Both the position numbers and the translations under genes were made by a program. Below are positions 35,218-44,004 of a stretch of DNA of 64,000 nucleotides, piece by piece. The notes beneath the pieces are model-generated. The model worked only from the letters and a program-made list of their open reading frames with translations, made no database searches and was not told the origin of the DNA. Origin of the DNA: Candidatus Synechococcus calcipolaris G9 (GTDB taxonomy: Bacteria; Cyanobacteriota; Cyanobacteriia; Thermosynechococcales; Thermosynechococcaceae); assembly GCF_029582805.1 (NCBI RefSeq), contig NZ_JAKKUT010000002.1, positions 768,001 to 832,000 on the forward strand, given 5' to 3'. Positions within the stretch are counted from its first letter, which is position 1, and the number at the start of each line of letters is the position of its first letter.

Positions 35218-36840
35218 ATGGCACCACGTTTTTGGCAATCGATTTATTCCCTTCCCCTCCTCTGCTCCATAATCCTGGGGGGAAGTACGGTGATCCTGCG
35301 GGAGCCAATTCCCGTCCAGGCCGCCTCCGTGACCGAGATCGCCCGCACCGCCAAGACGATTACGGTTCTCATTGAGGGGGGCAGCGGCCATGGCTCCGGC
35401 ATTTTACTGCAACGGAATAGCACCACCTACACCATTTTGACCGCCCGCCATGTGGTTGAAAAGCCCGGCCAGTACCATGTTTCCACCGCCGATGGCCAAC
35501 GCTACAGTTTGATTACCGCCTCTATTAAGCCCTTGCCGGGGGTAGACTTAGCCACCGTAGAATTCCAAAGTAACCGCGACTATCCCCTTGCCCAGTTGGG
35601 AAACTCCAATGATGTGGTAGAAGGAATGCCCGTCTATGTGGCCGGCTTTCCTGCCCAAGGTTCCTCGGTTCTAGGAGGCATCTATCAGTTCACGGAAGGA
35701 CGCTTAACCGCCAACGCCTCCCGCCCCATAGAAGATGGCTATGCTCTGGTTTATACCAATGCCACGTTGCCCGGAATGAGTGGGGGCCCGGTGCTGGATG
35801 AAAAGGGTCAGTTGGTGGGGGTGCATGGCAGCGCGGATGTGGCCTCTACCCTGATGCAGGAGGGGAGTAGCTCCAGTAATGTCTTTGTGAAGCGGGGCTT
35901 TAATTTAGGCATTCCCATCAATACCTACCTAAGTTTAGCTCCCCAAGACCCAGGGTTGCCCGTTGTTCACCAACTCCGTATTGACCCTGCTGATGCACCC
36001 ATCACCCTCAAGCCTGCGGACTACTTCCTCGAGGCGGAAGGTAAATTTCAGAAACAGGACTACGCCGGGGCGATCTCCGCCTACGGTAAAGCCATTGAAC
36101 TCAATCCCAACTATTCTGAGGCCTATCTGGGCCGGGCCGTTGCCCAACTTTTCCAACTGGTACCCGATGAAAACTTTTCCGCCCTAGGGGAAGAATTAGG
36201 GGTCAAACATCTACACCGTCTCACCCAGGGGAATCCACTCCTCAAGGATGCCTTTCCCGCCAATCCCCCCTCCCCCTTACTCAATCATTTCCTGACTGCC
36301 TTCCGTGCCAATCCAGGAACCTTGCAAAGTGATCTAGCCCAGGCGATCGCCCTGAATCCAAGCTATGCAGAAGCCTACGGCGTGAGTAGTTTCTTTAACT
36401 TAATTTTGGGGAACTTTGGCTCAGCGGTGAGTGATATTGATTCCGGGTTAGCCCTGGATCCAAATAATATGGATTTGCACGTCATTCGGGGTTTGGCTCT
36501 ATTTTTGGGGGGTGAGTTCCGCCAGAGTCTTTCGGCCTTTGATCGCTTAAGCCAAGATGATCCCAATAATACCGATTACCACTTGCTGCGGGGACTAGCG
36601 GCCTTTTTAATTGCCGATTATGATGCCAGCCGCAGCAGTTGGGGAGAATTAATTCGGATTAATCCCCAAGAGGCCCTGCCCTATTCCGTTCGGGCGATTA
36701 CCTATATTTTGGAAGAGAATTTTAATGCGGCCATTCCCGATCTGCAAACCGCCGCCCAAATTTTCCGCAGTGAAGGGGATATAGCATCCTATCAAGATAT
36801 TGCCGATATTCTCAGGGAACTAGGAGTCAACACTCCCTAG
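35218..36840 (+). CDS. Secreted trypsin-like serine protease with TPR repeats
   Basis: A 540-residue exported protein: an N-terminal hydrophobic signal region, a protease domain of the DegP/HhoA-like trypsin fold without PDZ, and a C-terminal half of tetratricopeptide repeats. The catalytic triad is visible: His in LTARHVVEK, Asp in GVDLATVEF and Ser in PGMSGGPVLDE. TPR units follow from about residue 275, including AISAYGKAIELNPNYSEAYL, GSAVSDIDSGLALDPNN and FRQSLSAFDRLSQDDPNN. Such proteins are common in cyanobacteria, with unknown targets. Confidence 0.9.
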   Translation: MAPRFWQSIYSLPLLCSIILGGSTVILREPIPVQAASVTEIARTAKTITVLIEGGSGHGSGILLQRNSTTYTILTARHVVEKPGQYHVSTADGQRYSLITASIKPLPGVDLATVEFQSNRDYPLAQLGNSNDVVEGMPVYVAGFPAQGSSVLGGIYQFTEGRLTANASRPIEDGYALVYTNATLPGMSGGPVLDEKGQLVGVHGSADVASTLMQEGSSSSNVFVKRGFNLGIPINTYLSLAPQDPGLPVVHQLRIDPADAPITLKPADYFLEAEGKFQKQDYAGAISAYGKAIELNPNYSEAYLGRAVAQLFQLVPDENFSALGEELGVKHLHRLTQGNPLLKDAFPANPPSPLLNHFLTAFRANPGTLQSDLAQAIALNPSYAEAYGVSSFFNLILGNFGSAVSDIDSGLALDPNNMDLHVIRGLALFLGGEFRQSLSAFDRLSQDDPNNTDYHLLRGLAAFLIADYDASRSSWGELIRINPQEALPYSVRAITYILEENFNAAIPDLQTAAQIFRSEGDIASYQDIADILRELGVNTP

Positions 36841-36865
36841 AGCAGCTTCCCTTCAAGGAAACGCC

Positions 36866-37423
36866 ATGATTGCCATCCCCCATTACATCAGCCCCCAAGA
36901 TTACCTTGCGATCGAACGCAATAACCCCATTCGCCACGAATATCGCCGGGGTCTGGTCTACGCCATGGCATACGATACCGACAATCATAATCGCATCGCA
37001 TTAAATCTGCTGAAATTGATTGATGATCACTTTGGTGATCCGTCAACCTGTCGCTTCTACTCCGGGAACGTCAAAATCAACTACCAAGATGAGTTTTATT
37101 ACTACCCCGATGCCTTTGTCACCTGTGACCCCCGCGATCGCCATGACCGCTACATCAAGCGATATCCCAAGCTCATTGTAGAGGTACTCTCAACCAGTAC
37201 CCAAGTCTTTGATTCAGGGGAAAAATTTACAGATTACCAACAACTCACTTCCCTAGAGGAATATGTTCTCATCTCCCAGGATCGTCAGTGGGTGGAATGT
37301 CGCCGCCGCAGTGCTCCAGATACCTGGGAGATAACCGTCTATAACATGGGCGATCGAGTCACACTCCACAACATTGACCTGGAATTTGCCATAAGTGAAC
37401 TCTATCGCGGTCTTGACGGCTGA
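36866..37423 (+). CDS. Uma2/DUF820 family nuclease-like protein
   Basis: A 185-residue member of the DUF820 (Uma2) family, abundant in cyanobacteria, with a PD-(D/E)xK fold. It starts ISPQDYLAIERNNPIRHEYRRG, with the typical N-terminal H-E-Y/RRG, then YYYPDAFVTCDPRD and LIVEVLSTSTQVFDSGEKFTDY, where PDAF and EVLS correspond to the nuclease D and E. A final Lys in SGEKFTDY is conserved. Cellular function is not established. It is likely an independent gene. Confidence 0.9.
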   Translation: MIAIPHYISPQDYLAIERNNPIRHEYRRGLVYAMAYDTDNHNRIALNLLKLIDDHFGDPSTCRFYSGNVKINYQDEFYYYPDAFVTCDPRDRHDRYIKRYPKLIVEVLSTSTQVFDSGEKFTDYQQLTSLEEYVLISQDRQWVECRRRSAPDTWEITVYNMGDRVTLHNIDLEFAISELYRGLDG

Positions 37424-37445
37424 GGCCGATGCTCTTTAGAGTAGA

Positions 37446-38753
37446 TTAACTTTCCGAGAGAATACTGGGGCGAATGGTATCACCGTCTTTTAGGGGGCGA
37501 CTGGTGCGTACCACATACCGCTCTCCTGGATTCAAACCAGAAATAATTTCAATGCGACCACTGCGGCGATCGCCCAATTCCACGGCCCGCTCTTCCACCT
37601 GATCACCTGAGACAACAAAGACGGTACCTTGGCGGGTAGACAGACGACCTTCATCCTCTCCCCCTAGGGCAGATTGGGGAATAACCAAGCGATCGCTGGC
37701 GGGACGCTGAAATTTTACCCGGGCCAGCAACCCACTCCCCAACTGACCATTGGGATTGGCCATGACCAGTTCCACCGGGACGAGGCGGGCATCGGCGGCG
37801 GCGGGAGAAATGCGGCTCACTTGGGCGGTTAAGCTACGGCCAGGACTGGCATCGAACTGGATACTGGCGGTCTGTCCGGGTTCAATACCCCCTAAGTCTT
37901 TTTCCGATAGTTCAACGATGATTTTGAGTTGGCTTAAATCCCCGAGGCGCAACACATCATCACCGGTTTGGACTAAATTGCCGGTTTCCGTGAATCGCTC
38001 TAGTACCACGCCCGTTAGGGGGGCACGAATCACCGCATACTCTAGGCGGGCCCGAGCCTGCTGAACCAAGGCAGCTTGGGCTTGAACTCGACCTTGGGCC
38101 ACGGCAACCCCCTGCTGGGCCGTACTCACTTGGGCCTGGGTGGACTGGAGAACTTGGCGAGCGGTGCGGGCTGCGGTGCGGGCCTGTTCTGCTGCTTGGG
38201 CCGCGATCGCCCCATCGGCAAGCAAGGATTCTAGGCGTTGGGCATCACTTTCCGCCTGCTGAAGATTCAAACGAGCTTCTTCCACGGCAGTACGGGCCGT
38301 ATTTACTTGGCTTTGGGCCTGGACGACTTCACTGCGGCGGGCGGCCAATTCGGATTCCGCTTGGATTAGATCTGTTCGCAATACCACGGGATCCACCTGG
38401 CCCAAAATTTGCCCTTGGGCGATCTCATCTCCTACATCTACCCCAAGGCTGAGGATCTGCCCCTCTACTTGGGAACGGATCACCACATCCCGTCCGGGCC
38501 GAGTCGTGCCGGTATAGGTGGTCGCCGTATCCAATGGACTTAGTTCAGCGATGGCCACATCCACGGCAACGCCCTCTGTCCCACGGGCAACAGCCATGGT
38601 ATTGGGATTCATCGAATTATTGGAGGATTGGCAACTACTGATCAGGGTTGATGTCCCTAAGAGCAGAGCTAAAACCAGAAAACTGCCGCCGGAGCGAACC
38701 CTGTTTTGTCTTGAATTTTGTAGACTTAAGTTTCTCTGTATCAAATGGAGCAT
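37446..38753 (-). CDS. RND efflux periplasmic adaptor lipoprotein (HlyD/AcrA family)
   Basis: Periplasmic adaptor linking an inner-membrane RND pump to an outer-membrane channel. The N terminus has a hydrophobic stretch ending in a lipobox, STLISSCQSS, so the protein is probably acylated at that Cys. The barrel-lipoyl part has VIRSQVEGQILSLGVDVGDE, and a long alanine/glutamine-rich coiled coil follows. The second half has YAVIRAPLTGVVLERFTETG and LVIPQSALGGEDEGR. The partner pump gene is not in the window; the 86 bases upstream are AT-rich. Confidence 0.88.
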   Translation of the reverse strand: MLHLIQRNLSLQNSRQNRVRSGGSFLVLALLLGTSTLISSCQSSNNSMNPNTMAVARGTEGVAVDVAIAELSPLDTATTYTGTTRPGRDVVIRSQVEGQILSLGVDVGDEIAQGQILGQVDPVVLRTDLIQAESELAARRSEVVQAQSQVNTARTAVEEARLNLQQAESDAQRLESLLADGAIAAQAAEQARTAARTARQVLQSTQAQVSTAQQGVAVAQGRVQAQAALVQQARARLEYAVIRAPLTGVVLERFTETGNLVQTGDDVLRLGDLSQLKIIVELSEKDLGGIEPGQTASIQFDASPGRSLTAQVSRISPAAADARLVPVELVMANPNGQLGSGLLARVKFQRPASDRLVIPQSALGGEDEGRLSTRQGTVFVVSGDQVEERAVELGDRRSGRIEIISGLNPGERYVVRTSRPLKDGDTIRPSILSES

Positions 38754-38839
38754 ATCTCCCCCTAAATTGCGTCATCGTCAAACCAAATCTTCAGAGGTTT
38801 CCTCTCTATTACTCCCCTTGTATCATTTCCTTCTCTCCC

Positions 38840-40045
38840 TTAGCGGCGGCGTTGCTTACTCACCCATTTGCGGCTAAAGTTCACCTGGAGTTGGTTTTGT
38901 CCGGCCCAATCCTGAAAGAGTTTGAGGAAGGCCTGGCGATCGCCCCCTTGGAGAACGGCGGTTTGATCGGCGGCCTCAATGGCATAGGGATAGCCCTGGC
39001 CGATCATAATCTCTGCCCGAATCCAATCAATCACCCGCTCCAACCAACCCATTTCGTAGATCCACACGGGAATTTCGAGGCGGACAGGGTAGCCTTGATG
39101 GGCCTTCAGGTAACAAAATCCAATCTGCCGGCCCCAATCGCCGTAGTCGGCCAAGATGCCTGGAGAACCCTCCTTGCCGCCGCGATCGCAGTAGAACAGG
39201 GGGGTGCGATCGCCCCATTCTTTTAATCCTGCCAATAGGTGAATATCAAAAATTTGGTTGGTGGCGGGAAGCTCCCCTAGGTGATGTAAAAGGGTAACTA
39301 AATCCCGAGCTTGGGACTGATCAATGTAGGACACCAAGGGAACCTGGCTTTGGCGGCTGGTGGTGAGGGTATGGCACAGGGCATGAATATACTGACTCTG
39401 AAAGGGGCGATCGTAGGATTCGGCAAAGGTGGCCACTAAGGAGCCATCAAAAAATACACAGCAATCAGAGCAATGGTGATACTGCTGCAAATGGTCGCGA
39501 ATACAACTGAGTTCCAGTTGAAACCGGCGCAGGTGAATCCATCGTTCCTTAAAGCGGGCGGGCTGATCTTTACCGTACTGTTGGCGGGCTGCCTGGAGTT
39601 CGGCGGGGGTAATCAGTTCCAGCTTTACATCTTTAACGTAGGGCCGCTCAGGATTGTGGGGATTGGTAAACCAGCCCACCTGCACCACACCCACGGGAAT
39701 TGAAATATCATCGGAGGGAACAATTTGAGAACCGTCCACGGCAATGGTGGTCACATTAGCGAGGCGATCTCGGCTCCAGGTCTTACTCGCTTCTCGATTC
39801 TGCCACTGCTGGCTAAAGGGGATAGTCCAGCCCTGACTGGGTTGCCATGGTTCTAGAGGTCGCGCTCCTAGCCATGCCGGGCCGGAGGGTAAGCGTTCTG
39901 TTAGCTCCGCCGGACTTAAACTGGATTGGCTCTCTAAGGCGTGAAGATAACCTTGGCGAAGCCGAAAAACTGCCTGATCGTACTGGCGAAAATCATCTCG
40001 CTTCGCCTGCAATTGCTCCATGACCTGTTGGGGCTTAAAGGGCAT
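38840..40045 (-). CDS. nurA: NurA-domain nuclease
   Basis: DNA double-strand-break repair nuclease of the NurA family, which in archaea works with HerA. Catalytic acidic residues lie in TIAVDGSQIVPSDD and in DCCVFFDGSLVATFAES. Other segments are SYIDQSQARDLVTLL and AHQGYPVRLEIPVWI. The size is 401 residues. The gene lies three bases downstream of the phosphomutase gene on the same strand, as part of a five-gene leftward run from 43896. A HerA partner is not seen in the window. Confidence 0.88.
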   Translation of the reverse strand: MPFKPQQVMEQLQAKRDDFRQYDQAVFRLRQGYLHALESQSSLSPAELTERLPSGPAWLGARPLEPWQPSQGWTIPFSQQWQNREASKTWSRDRLANVTTIAVDGSQIVPSDDISIPVGVVQVGWFTNPHNPERPYVKDVKLELITPAELQAARQQYGKDQPARFKERWIHLRRFQLELSCIRDHLQQYHHCSDCCVFFDGSLVATFAESYDRPFQSQYIHALCHTLTTSRQSQVPLVSYIDQSQARDLVTLLHHLGELPATNQIFDIHLLAGLKEWGDRTPLFYCDRGGKEGSPGILADYGDWGRQIGFCYLKAHQGYPVRLEIPVWIYEMGWLERVIDWIRAEIMIGQGYPYAIEAADQTAVLQGGDRQAFLKLFQDWAGQNQLQVNFSRKWVSKQRRR

Positions 40046-40048
40046 GTC

Positions 40049-41521
40049 TTAAATTGCCTCGGCCCAATTTTTCCCCCAGGTGAGGGTTTGGTCAACCAGT
40101 TCCGCAGTGGGGGCTTCACAGTATATCCGCAATAACGGCTCGGTGCCACTAAAGCGAATGAGTAACCAGCCGCGATCGCCGAGGTAAAATTTATACCCGT
40201 CAAAGGTCTGACAATCCTGGACAGTCGTGCCGAGAATAGCGTCCGGGGGTTCCGTTGCTAGCGATCGCTCTAACCGGCCCTTCACCTCTAGGCTGGCCAG
40301 GGGCAAATCCACCCGGCCATAATGGGCCGTAAACTTAGTTTTTTCCTGGATCATTTGATAATACTCAGACAAACTATGGCCAGATTTAACTAGGGCCTCT
40401 AAAAGGTATAGACCGGATAGAAGAGCATCCCGTTCCGGAATATGATTGCCGTAGCCAATGCCACCAGATTCCTCGCCCCCCAATAAGACCGGATCCCCCA
40501 CCATCATGCGATCGCCAATGTGCTTAAAGCCAATGGGGGTTTCAATGACCGGTAAGTGGTGTAGGGCCGCGATTTTGCCAATCAAACTGGAGGCACTCAG
40601 GGATTTAATCACCATGCCCCGTTGATTGTGTTCCTGGACTAAATGATCAATGAGGATTGGAATCAATTCCTGGGCCGTAAATAGCTGCCCCTGGCCGTCA
40701 ATGGCAGAAATGCGATCGCCATCCCCATCAAAAACCAGGCAAATGGTCTGGCCCGCAAAGCCCTGGCCCGCCGTCCGCAGAATGTCTTGGCTTTTAGCTA
40801 AATAGCGGCCAATGGGTTCGGGCGCACCCCCAGCAAATAGGGGATCCCGGTTGGCATTCAATTCCTGGATGGGACAGTCTAATAATCGCCCTAAGCCACT
40901 CTGGGCAGCCCCATGCATTACGTCTGCGTAAACCTGTAACTGGCCGCTGGCGATCGCCCCTTGAATTGCTCCTAAATCCACCTTTTGCTTGAGGGCCTTG
41001 CAGTAGCCGCGCCAGGGATCAAAGGTTTCACAGAAACCAGAGGTTTGTCTGGATGTGCCCCGTTCCAGTTGCTCTAAGGGGCCATTGGCTAGGGCCTCAA
41101 TGTCTTGAGTCACGGCCGCGCCAACGGACCCACCAAAGGCTCCCTTCACCTTCAAGCCAGAATAGATACCGGGGTTATGACTGGCGGTGATCACGAGGGA
41201 TCCTAGGGCCTGGTATTCCGTTGCTGCCCAACTCAGGGCAGGGGTGGGGGCCGGCCCTTGGGCTAAAAAAACATCAAACCCTTGGGCCTCCAACGTATGG
41301 GCGACGGCCTGGGCAAATTCTTCGGCTAAAAACCGGAGATCGAAGCCCACCATGATCCGGCGTGGCTGACCCGGTATCCCATAGGTGGCCTCAAGAACCT
41401 GGGCCGCCGCTTGGGCCCCACGAATCAATCTTGGAAAGGTAAACTCGGCCCCAATCACGCCCCGCCAGCCATCGGTGCCAAAGCGAATGGGGCTGTTTTC
41501 ATGAATTCCCTGCCAGAACAT
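40049..41521 (-). CDS. Phosphoglucomutase/phosphomannomutase family protein
   Basis: Interconverts sugar 1- and 6-phosphates. Active-site phosphoserine motif is ITASHNPGIYSGLKVKG; the metal loop is VFDGDGDRISAIDG and the sugar-binding loop is GGEESGGIGYGNH. The C-terminal phosphate loop is RFSGTEPLLRIYCEA. The start MFWQGIHENSPIRFGTDGWRG is typical of the 490-residue cyanobacterial class related to slr1334-type enzymes. The natural substrate (glucose or mannose) cannot be decided from sequence. It is followed directly by nurA. Confidence 0.9.
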   Translation of the reverse strand: MFWQGIHENSPIRFGTDGWRGVIGAEFTFPRLIRGAQAAAQVLEATYGIPGQPRRIMVGFDLRFLAEEFAQAVAHTLEAQGFDVFLAQGPAPTPALSWAATEYQALGSLVITASHNPGIYSGLKVKGAFGGSVGAAVTQDIEALANGPLEQLERGTSRQTSGFCETFDPWRGYCKALKQKVDLGAIQGAIASGQLQVYADVMHGAAQSGLGRLLDCPIQELNANRDPLFAGGAPEPIGRYLAKSQDILRTAGQGFAGQTICLVFDGDGDRISAIDGQGQLFTAQELIPILIDHLVQEHNQRGMVIKSLSASSLIGKIAALHHLPVIETPIGFKHIGDRMMVGDPVLLGGEESGGIGYGNHIPERDALLSGLYLLEALVKSGHSLSEYYQMIQEKTKFTAHYGRVDLPLASLEVKGRLERSLATEPPDAILGTTVQDCQTFDGYKFYLGDRGWLLIRFSGTEPLLRIYCEAPTAELVDQTLTWGKNWAEAI

Positions 41522-41625
41522 TTACTGCCTCCTGACGGCCCATAGCTCTCCCCGATCAGCGTATCAGAAAACTATGGAACTGCTTTGATGATCAACCGCC
41601 TTAATAACATGGTGACTAACTTTAC

Positions 41626-42492
41626 TCAGTCTTGCCCCGGATTAAACCATTCCCCCAAGCCTTCACCTAGGAGAGACAGACCCACCACCAGTAAGGTCAT
41701 GGCCAGACCCGGAAAAAGGGTCGTCCACCAAATACCCACGGAGAGACCATCGAGGGCTTGGCGCAAATCATAGCCCCATTCCGGCACCTCCGGCGGCAGG
41801 CCCAAACCCAGGAAGCCTAACCCTGCTAGGGTCAAAATGGCATCGGCGGCATTGAGGGTAAAGAGAACCGGAATACTGGGCAGCACATTCACAAATAAAT
41901 ACCGACTGAGAATTCGCGGAGTCGAGGCCCCCATTGCCCGGGCCGCTTCAATAAACACCTCGGTTTTAAGGCTAACGGTATGGTTCCGCACCACCCGATA
42001 GTATTGGGGAATGTAGGCCACACTCAGGGCGATCGCCGCATTCACAACGCCCTTCCCCACCACAAAGGCCACCGTCACCGCCAACAGCAATCCAGGCAGG
42101 GTATAGATGGTATCCATTAAAAATAGCAGGGACTTATCGGTACGCCCCCCTAAATAACCACTTATTAATCCCAAGGGAACCCCGATCACCAAGCTAAACA
42201 GGGTGGCCAAAATAACCACTTGCAGAGCCACCTGACTACCAAACAAGGTACGGGAGAAGACATCATAGCCCTGGCGATTGGTACCAAACCAGTGTTGGGG
42301 GGAGGGAGGGGCATGAATGGGAAAATCAAGAAATTCTTCAGGATTGGCAACCCAGCCCCAGGCCTGGAACAGAGGGGCAAAAAGGGCCACCAATATATAG
42401 ACGAGTGTAATTCCCACGCCAATGAACAGGAGTATTTCATTCATACTCAGGGGGCGGCGATCGCCCGTTTTCCCTAGCCTCAAGGGGGCCAT
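41626..42492 (-). CDS. ABC transporter permease, DppC/OppC type
   Basis: Inner-membrane subunit of a dipeptide/oligopeptide or nickel-type ABC importer. The 288-residue protein has about six membrane helices. The EAA loop that contacts the ATPase is EAARAMGASTPRILSRYLF, and the N-terminal part has LFAPLFQAWGW and HWFGTNRQGYDVFSR, both typical of DppC. No ATPase, second permease or binding protein is adjacent, so the rest of the transporter lies elsewhere. It belongs to the leftward run 43896-38840. Confidence 0.9.
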   Translation of the reverse strand: MAPLRLGKTGDRRPLSMNEILLFIGVGITLVYILVALFAPLFQAWGWVANPEEFLDFPIHAPPSPQHWFGTNRQGYDVFSRTLFGSQVALQVVILATLFSLVIGVPLGLISGYLGGRTDKSLLFLMDTIYTLPGLLLAVTVAFVVGKGVVNAAIALSVAYIPQYYRVVRNHTVSLKTEVFIEAARAMGASTPRILSRYLFVNVLPSIPVLFTLNAADAILTLAGLGFLGLGLPPEVPEWGYDLRQALDGLSVGIWWTTLFPGLAMTLLVVGLSLLGEGLGEWFNPGQD

Positions 42493-42510
42493 CAGACTAA
42501 ACCCACCAGA

Positions 42511-43002
42511 TCAACCATCCGATCTAGGCTCCATTGATGGGGGTAAGTCCGCAAATAGATCCTTGACAATCCGTTCCGTTTTCCCATCCAAACGATTCCA
42601 ATCCACCTCACCACTGGTATCAAATAAACTGGCATCCACTTCCACCTCCCCCACCTGAAAATCACGAATATCGGCTCGCTGCCAATCCGGCTCGTAATCC
42701 CTAAAGCAAATTTGATAGCACAGTTCCCACAGGTTAATTTTAAGTTCATCGGGCGATCGCTTCAGATGTAACCAATAGAGAATTTGGGGTTGTTCCCCAG
42801 AATCTGTGCTAGATATATCCGTACCATGACCATCCCCATTTTCTGGCCAAACTTCAACGGTTTCATAGCTGCCTTGCCAGGGGGAGGACTCTAGGGCCTT
42901 ACGCAGCTGATCCAGTAGACGAATTAATGCCGGTTGCATCAGTTGGGCCGCTTGATACCAAGGGTTTTGGGTTTCAGGGTGGGGGACGGGCTGATCACTC
43001 AC
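42511..43002 (-). CDS. Conserved hypothetical acidic protein, 163 residues
   Basis: Soluble, acidic and without membrane segments or cysteine motifs. Conserved-looking segments are WYQAAQLMQPALIRLLDQLRK and LKINLWELCYQICFRDYEPDWQ. It probably belongs to a cyanobacterial family without a function. It lies seven bases after the alpha/beta hydrolase gene and 18 bases before the ABC permease gene, so it is probably in the same transcript. A possible internal start is not favoured, since the N terminus fits the local codon use. Confidence 0.65.
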   Translation of the reverse strand: MSDQPVPHPETQNPWYQAAQLMQPALIRLLDQLRKALESSPWQGSYETVEVWPENGDGHGTDISSTDSGEQPQILYWLHLKRSPDELKINLWELCYQICFRDYEPDWQRADIRDFQVGEVEVDASLFDTSGEVDWNRLDGKTERIVKDLFADLPPSMEPRSDG

Positions 43003-43008
43003 GCCGAC

Positions 43009-43896
43009 TTAATGCTCCAGGATTCGGCCCAGCCAGTCTATCACGATAGGATTCACCTGATCAGGGCGATCGTCGTGGGGACAGTGGCCCGTATTTGCCA
43101 GCGGAACAAATTCAATGGGCATGGATTGGCGGTAATCCTCAAATACCTTGGCTCCGGCGACGGGAGTCCAGGGGTCTGCCTCTCCCCAAAGCACGAGAAT
43201 GGGGGTATTTACCCTCGGCATTAAATCCGCAATTCTCGGCCCCGGCGGTGCTGTTACCACCCGCGCAAAGACCTGTTGTGCGCCGCGATCGCAGGCAGGA
43301 CGATAAAGAAGTTCCACTAGTTCATCCGTAATGGCTTCCGGGTTGGCATAGACTTGGGTCAAGGTTTTGCGGATGCGGGCCGGCTGACGAATTTGATTAA
43401 AAATTAAAGCACCAATGACAGGACTGGTCAGCAAGGCCGTAAAACTTTTCATTAAAAGCCTTTGGGGCCAGCCTAATTCCTGGGGACGGTGGCTTAGCCC
43501 CCCGGCGCAATTGAGAACCACAAGGCCGGCACAGGTATGACTATAGTTGGCGGCCATACTGACACAGAGCAGACCACCAATGGAGTTGCCAATCCAAACC
43601 GCCGGTTGCCCCACCTGGGACTGCCAAAAGTCCGCCAGCATTTCTGCCCATAATTCCATGCTGTAGACTAGATTCGGCTTGGCAGAAGCACCAAACCCCA
43701 ATAGATCCACTGCATAAACTTGATAATGACGGGCCCACTCTGGAATATTTTTGCGCCAATGGCCAATGGATGCGCCAAATCCATGGACAAGCACCAAGGG
43801 TTGGCCACTGCCACTAACGCTATAGCAAATGTTATGGCCACGCCACTGCCAATACTGCTGGGGAGACTGGGCAGAAGCGGATAGGGTGGTGGTCAT
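43009..43896 (-). CDS. Alpha/beta hydrolase
   Basis: A 295-residue alpha/beta-hydrolase. The oxyanion region is LVHGFGASIGHWRKNI, the nucleophile elbow is WIGNSIGGLLCVSMA (Ser in GNSIGG), and the catalytic His is in NTGHCPHDDRPDQVN, with the acid in VLWGEADPWTP. The closest known pattern is the epoxide-hydrolase-like/menaquinone-type hydrolases of cyanobacteria and plastids (pheophytinase-like group); substrate assignment is not possible. It heads the five-gene leftward run. Confidence 0.88.
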   Translation of the reverse strand: MTTTLSASAQSPQQYWQWRGHNICYSVSGSGQPLVLVHGFGASIGHWRKNIPEWARHYQVYAVDLLGFGASAKPNLVYSMELWAEMLADFWQSQVGQPAVWIGNSIGGLLCVSMAANYSHTCAGLVVLNCAGGLSHRPQELGWPQRLLMKSFTALLTSPVIGALIFNQIRQPARIRKTLTQVYANPEAITDELVELLYRPACDRGAQQVFARVVTAPPGPRIADLMPRVNTPILVLWGEADPWTPVAGAKVFEDYRQSMPIEFVPLANTGHCPHDDRPDQVNPIVIDWLGRILEH

Positions 43897-44004
43897 AGAA
43901 CGTTAAGCTACCAAAATCAAAATACACATCAAAAATTCACACAAAGCCGATGGAAAAACTCTATTCACCATCCTAAACAGATCCAGAGGCATCAGGGCCA
44001 GGGC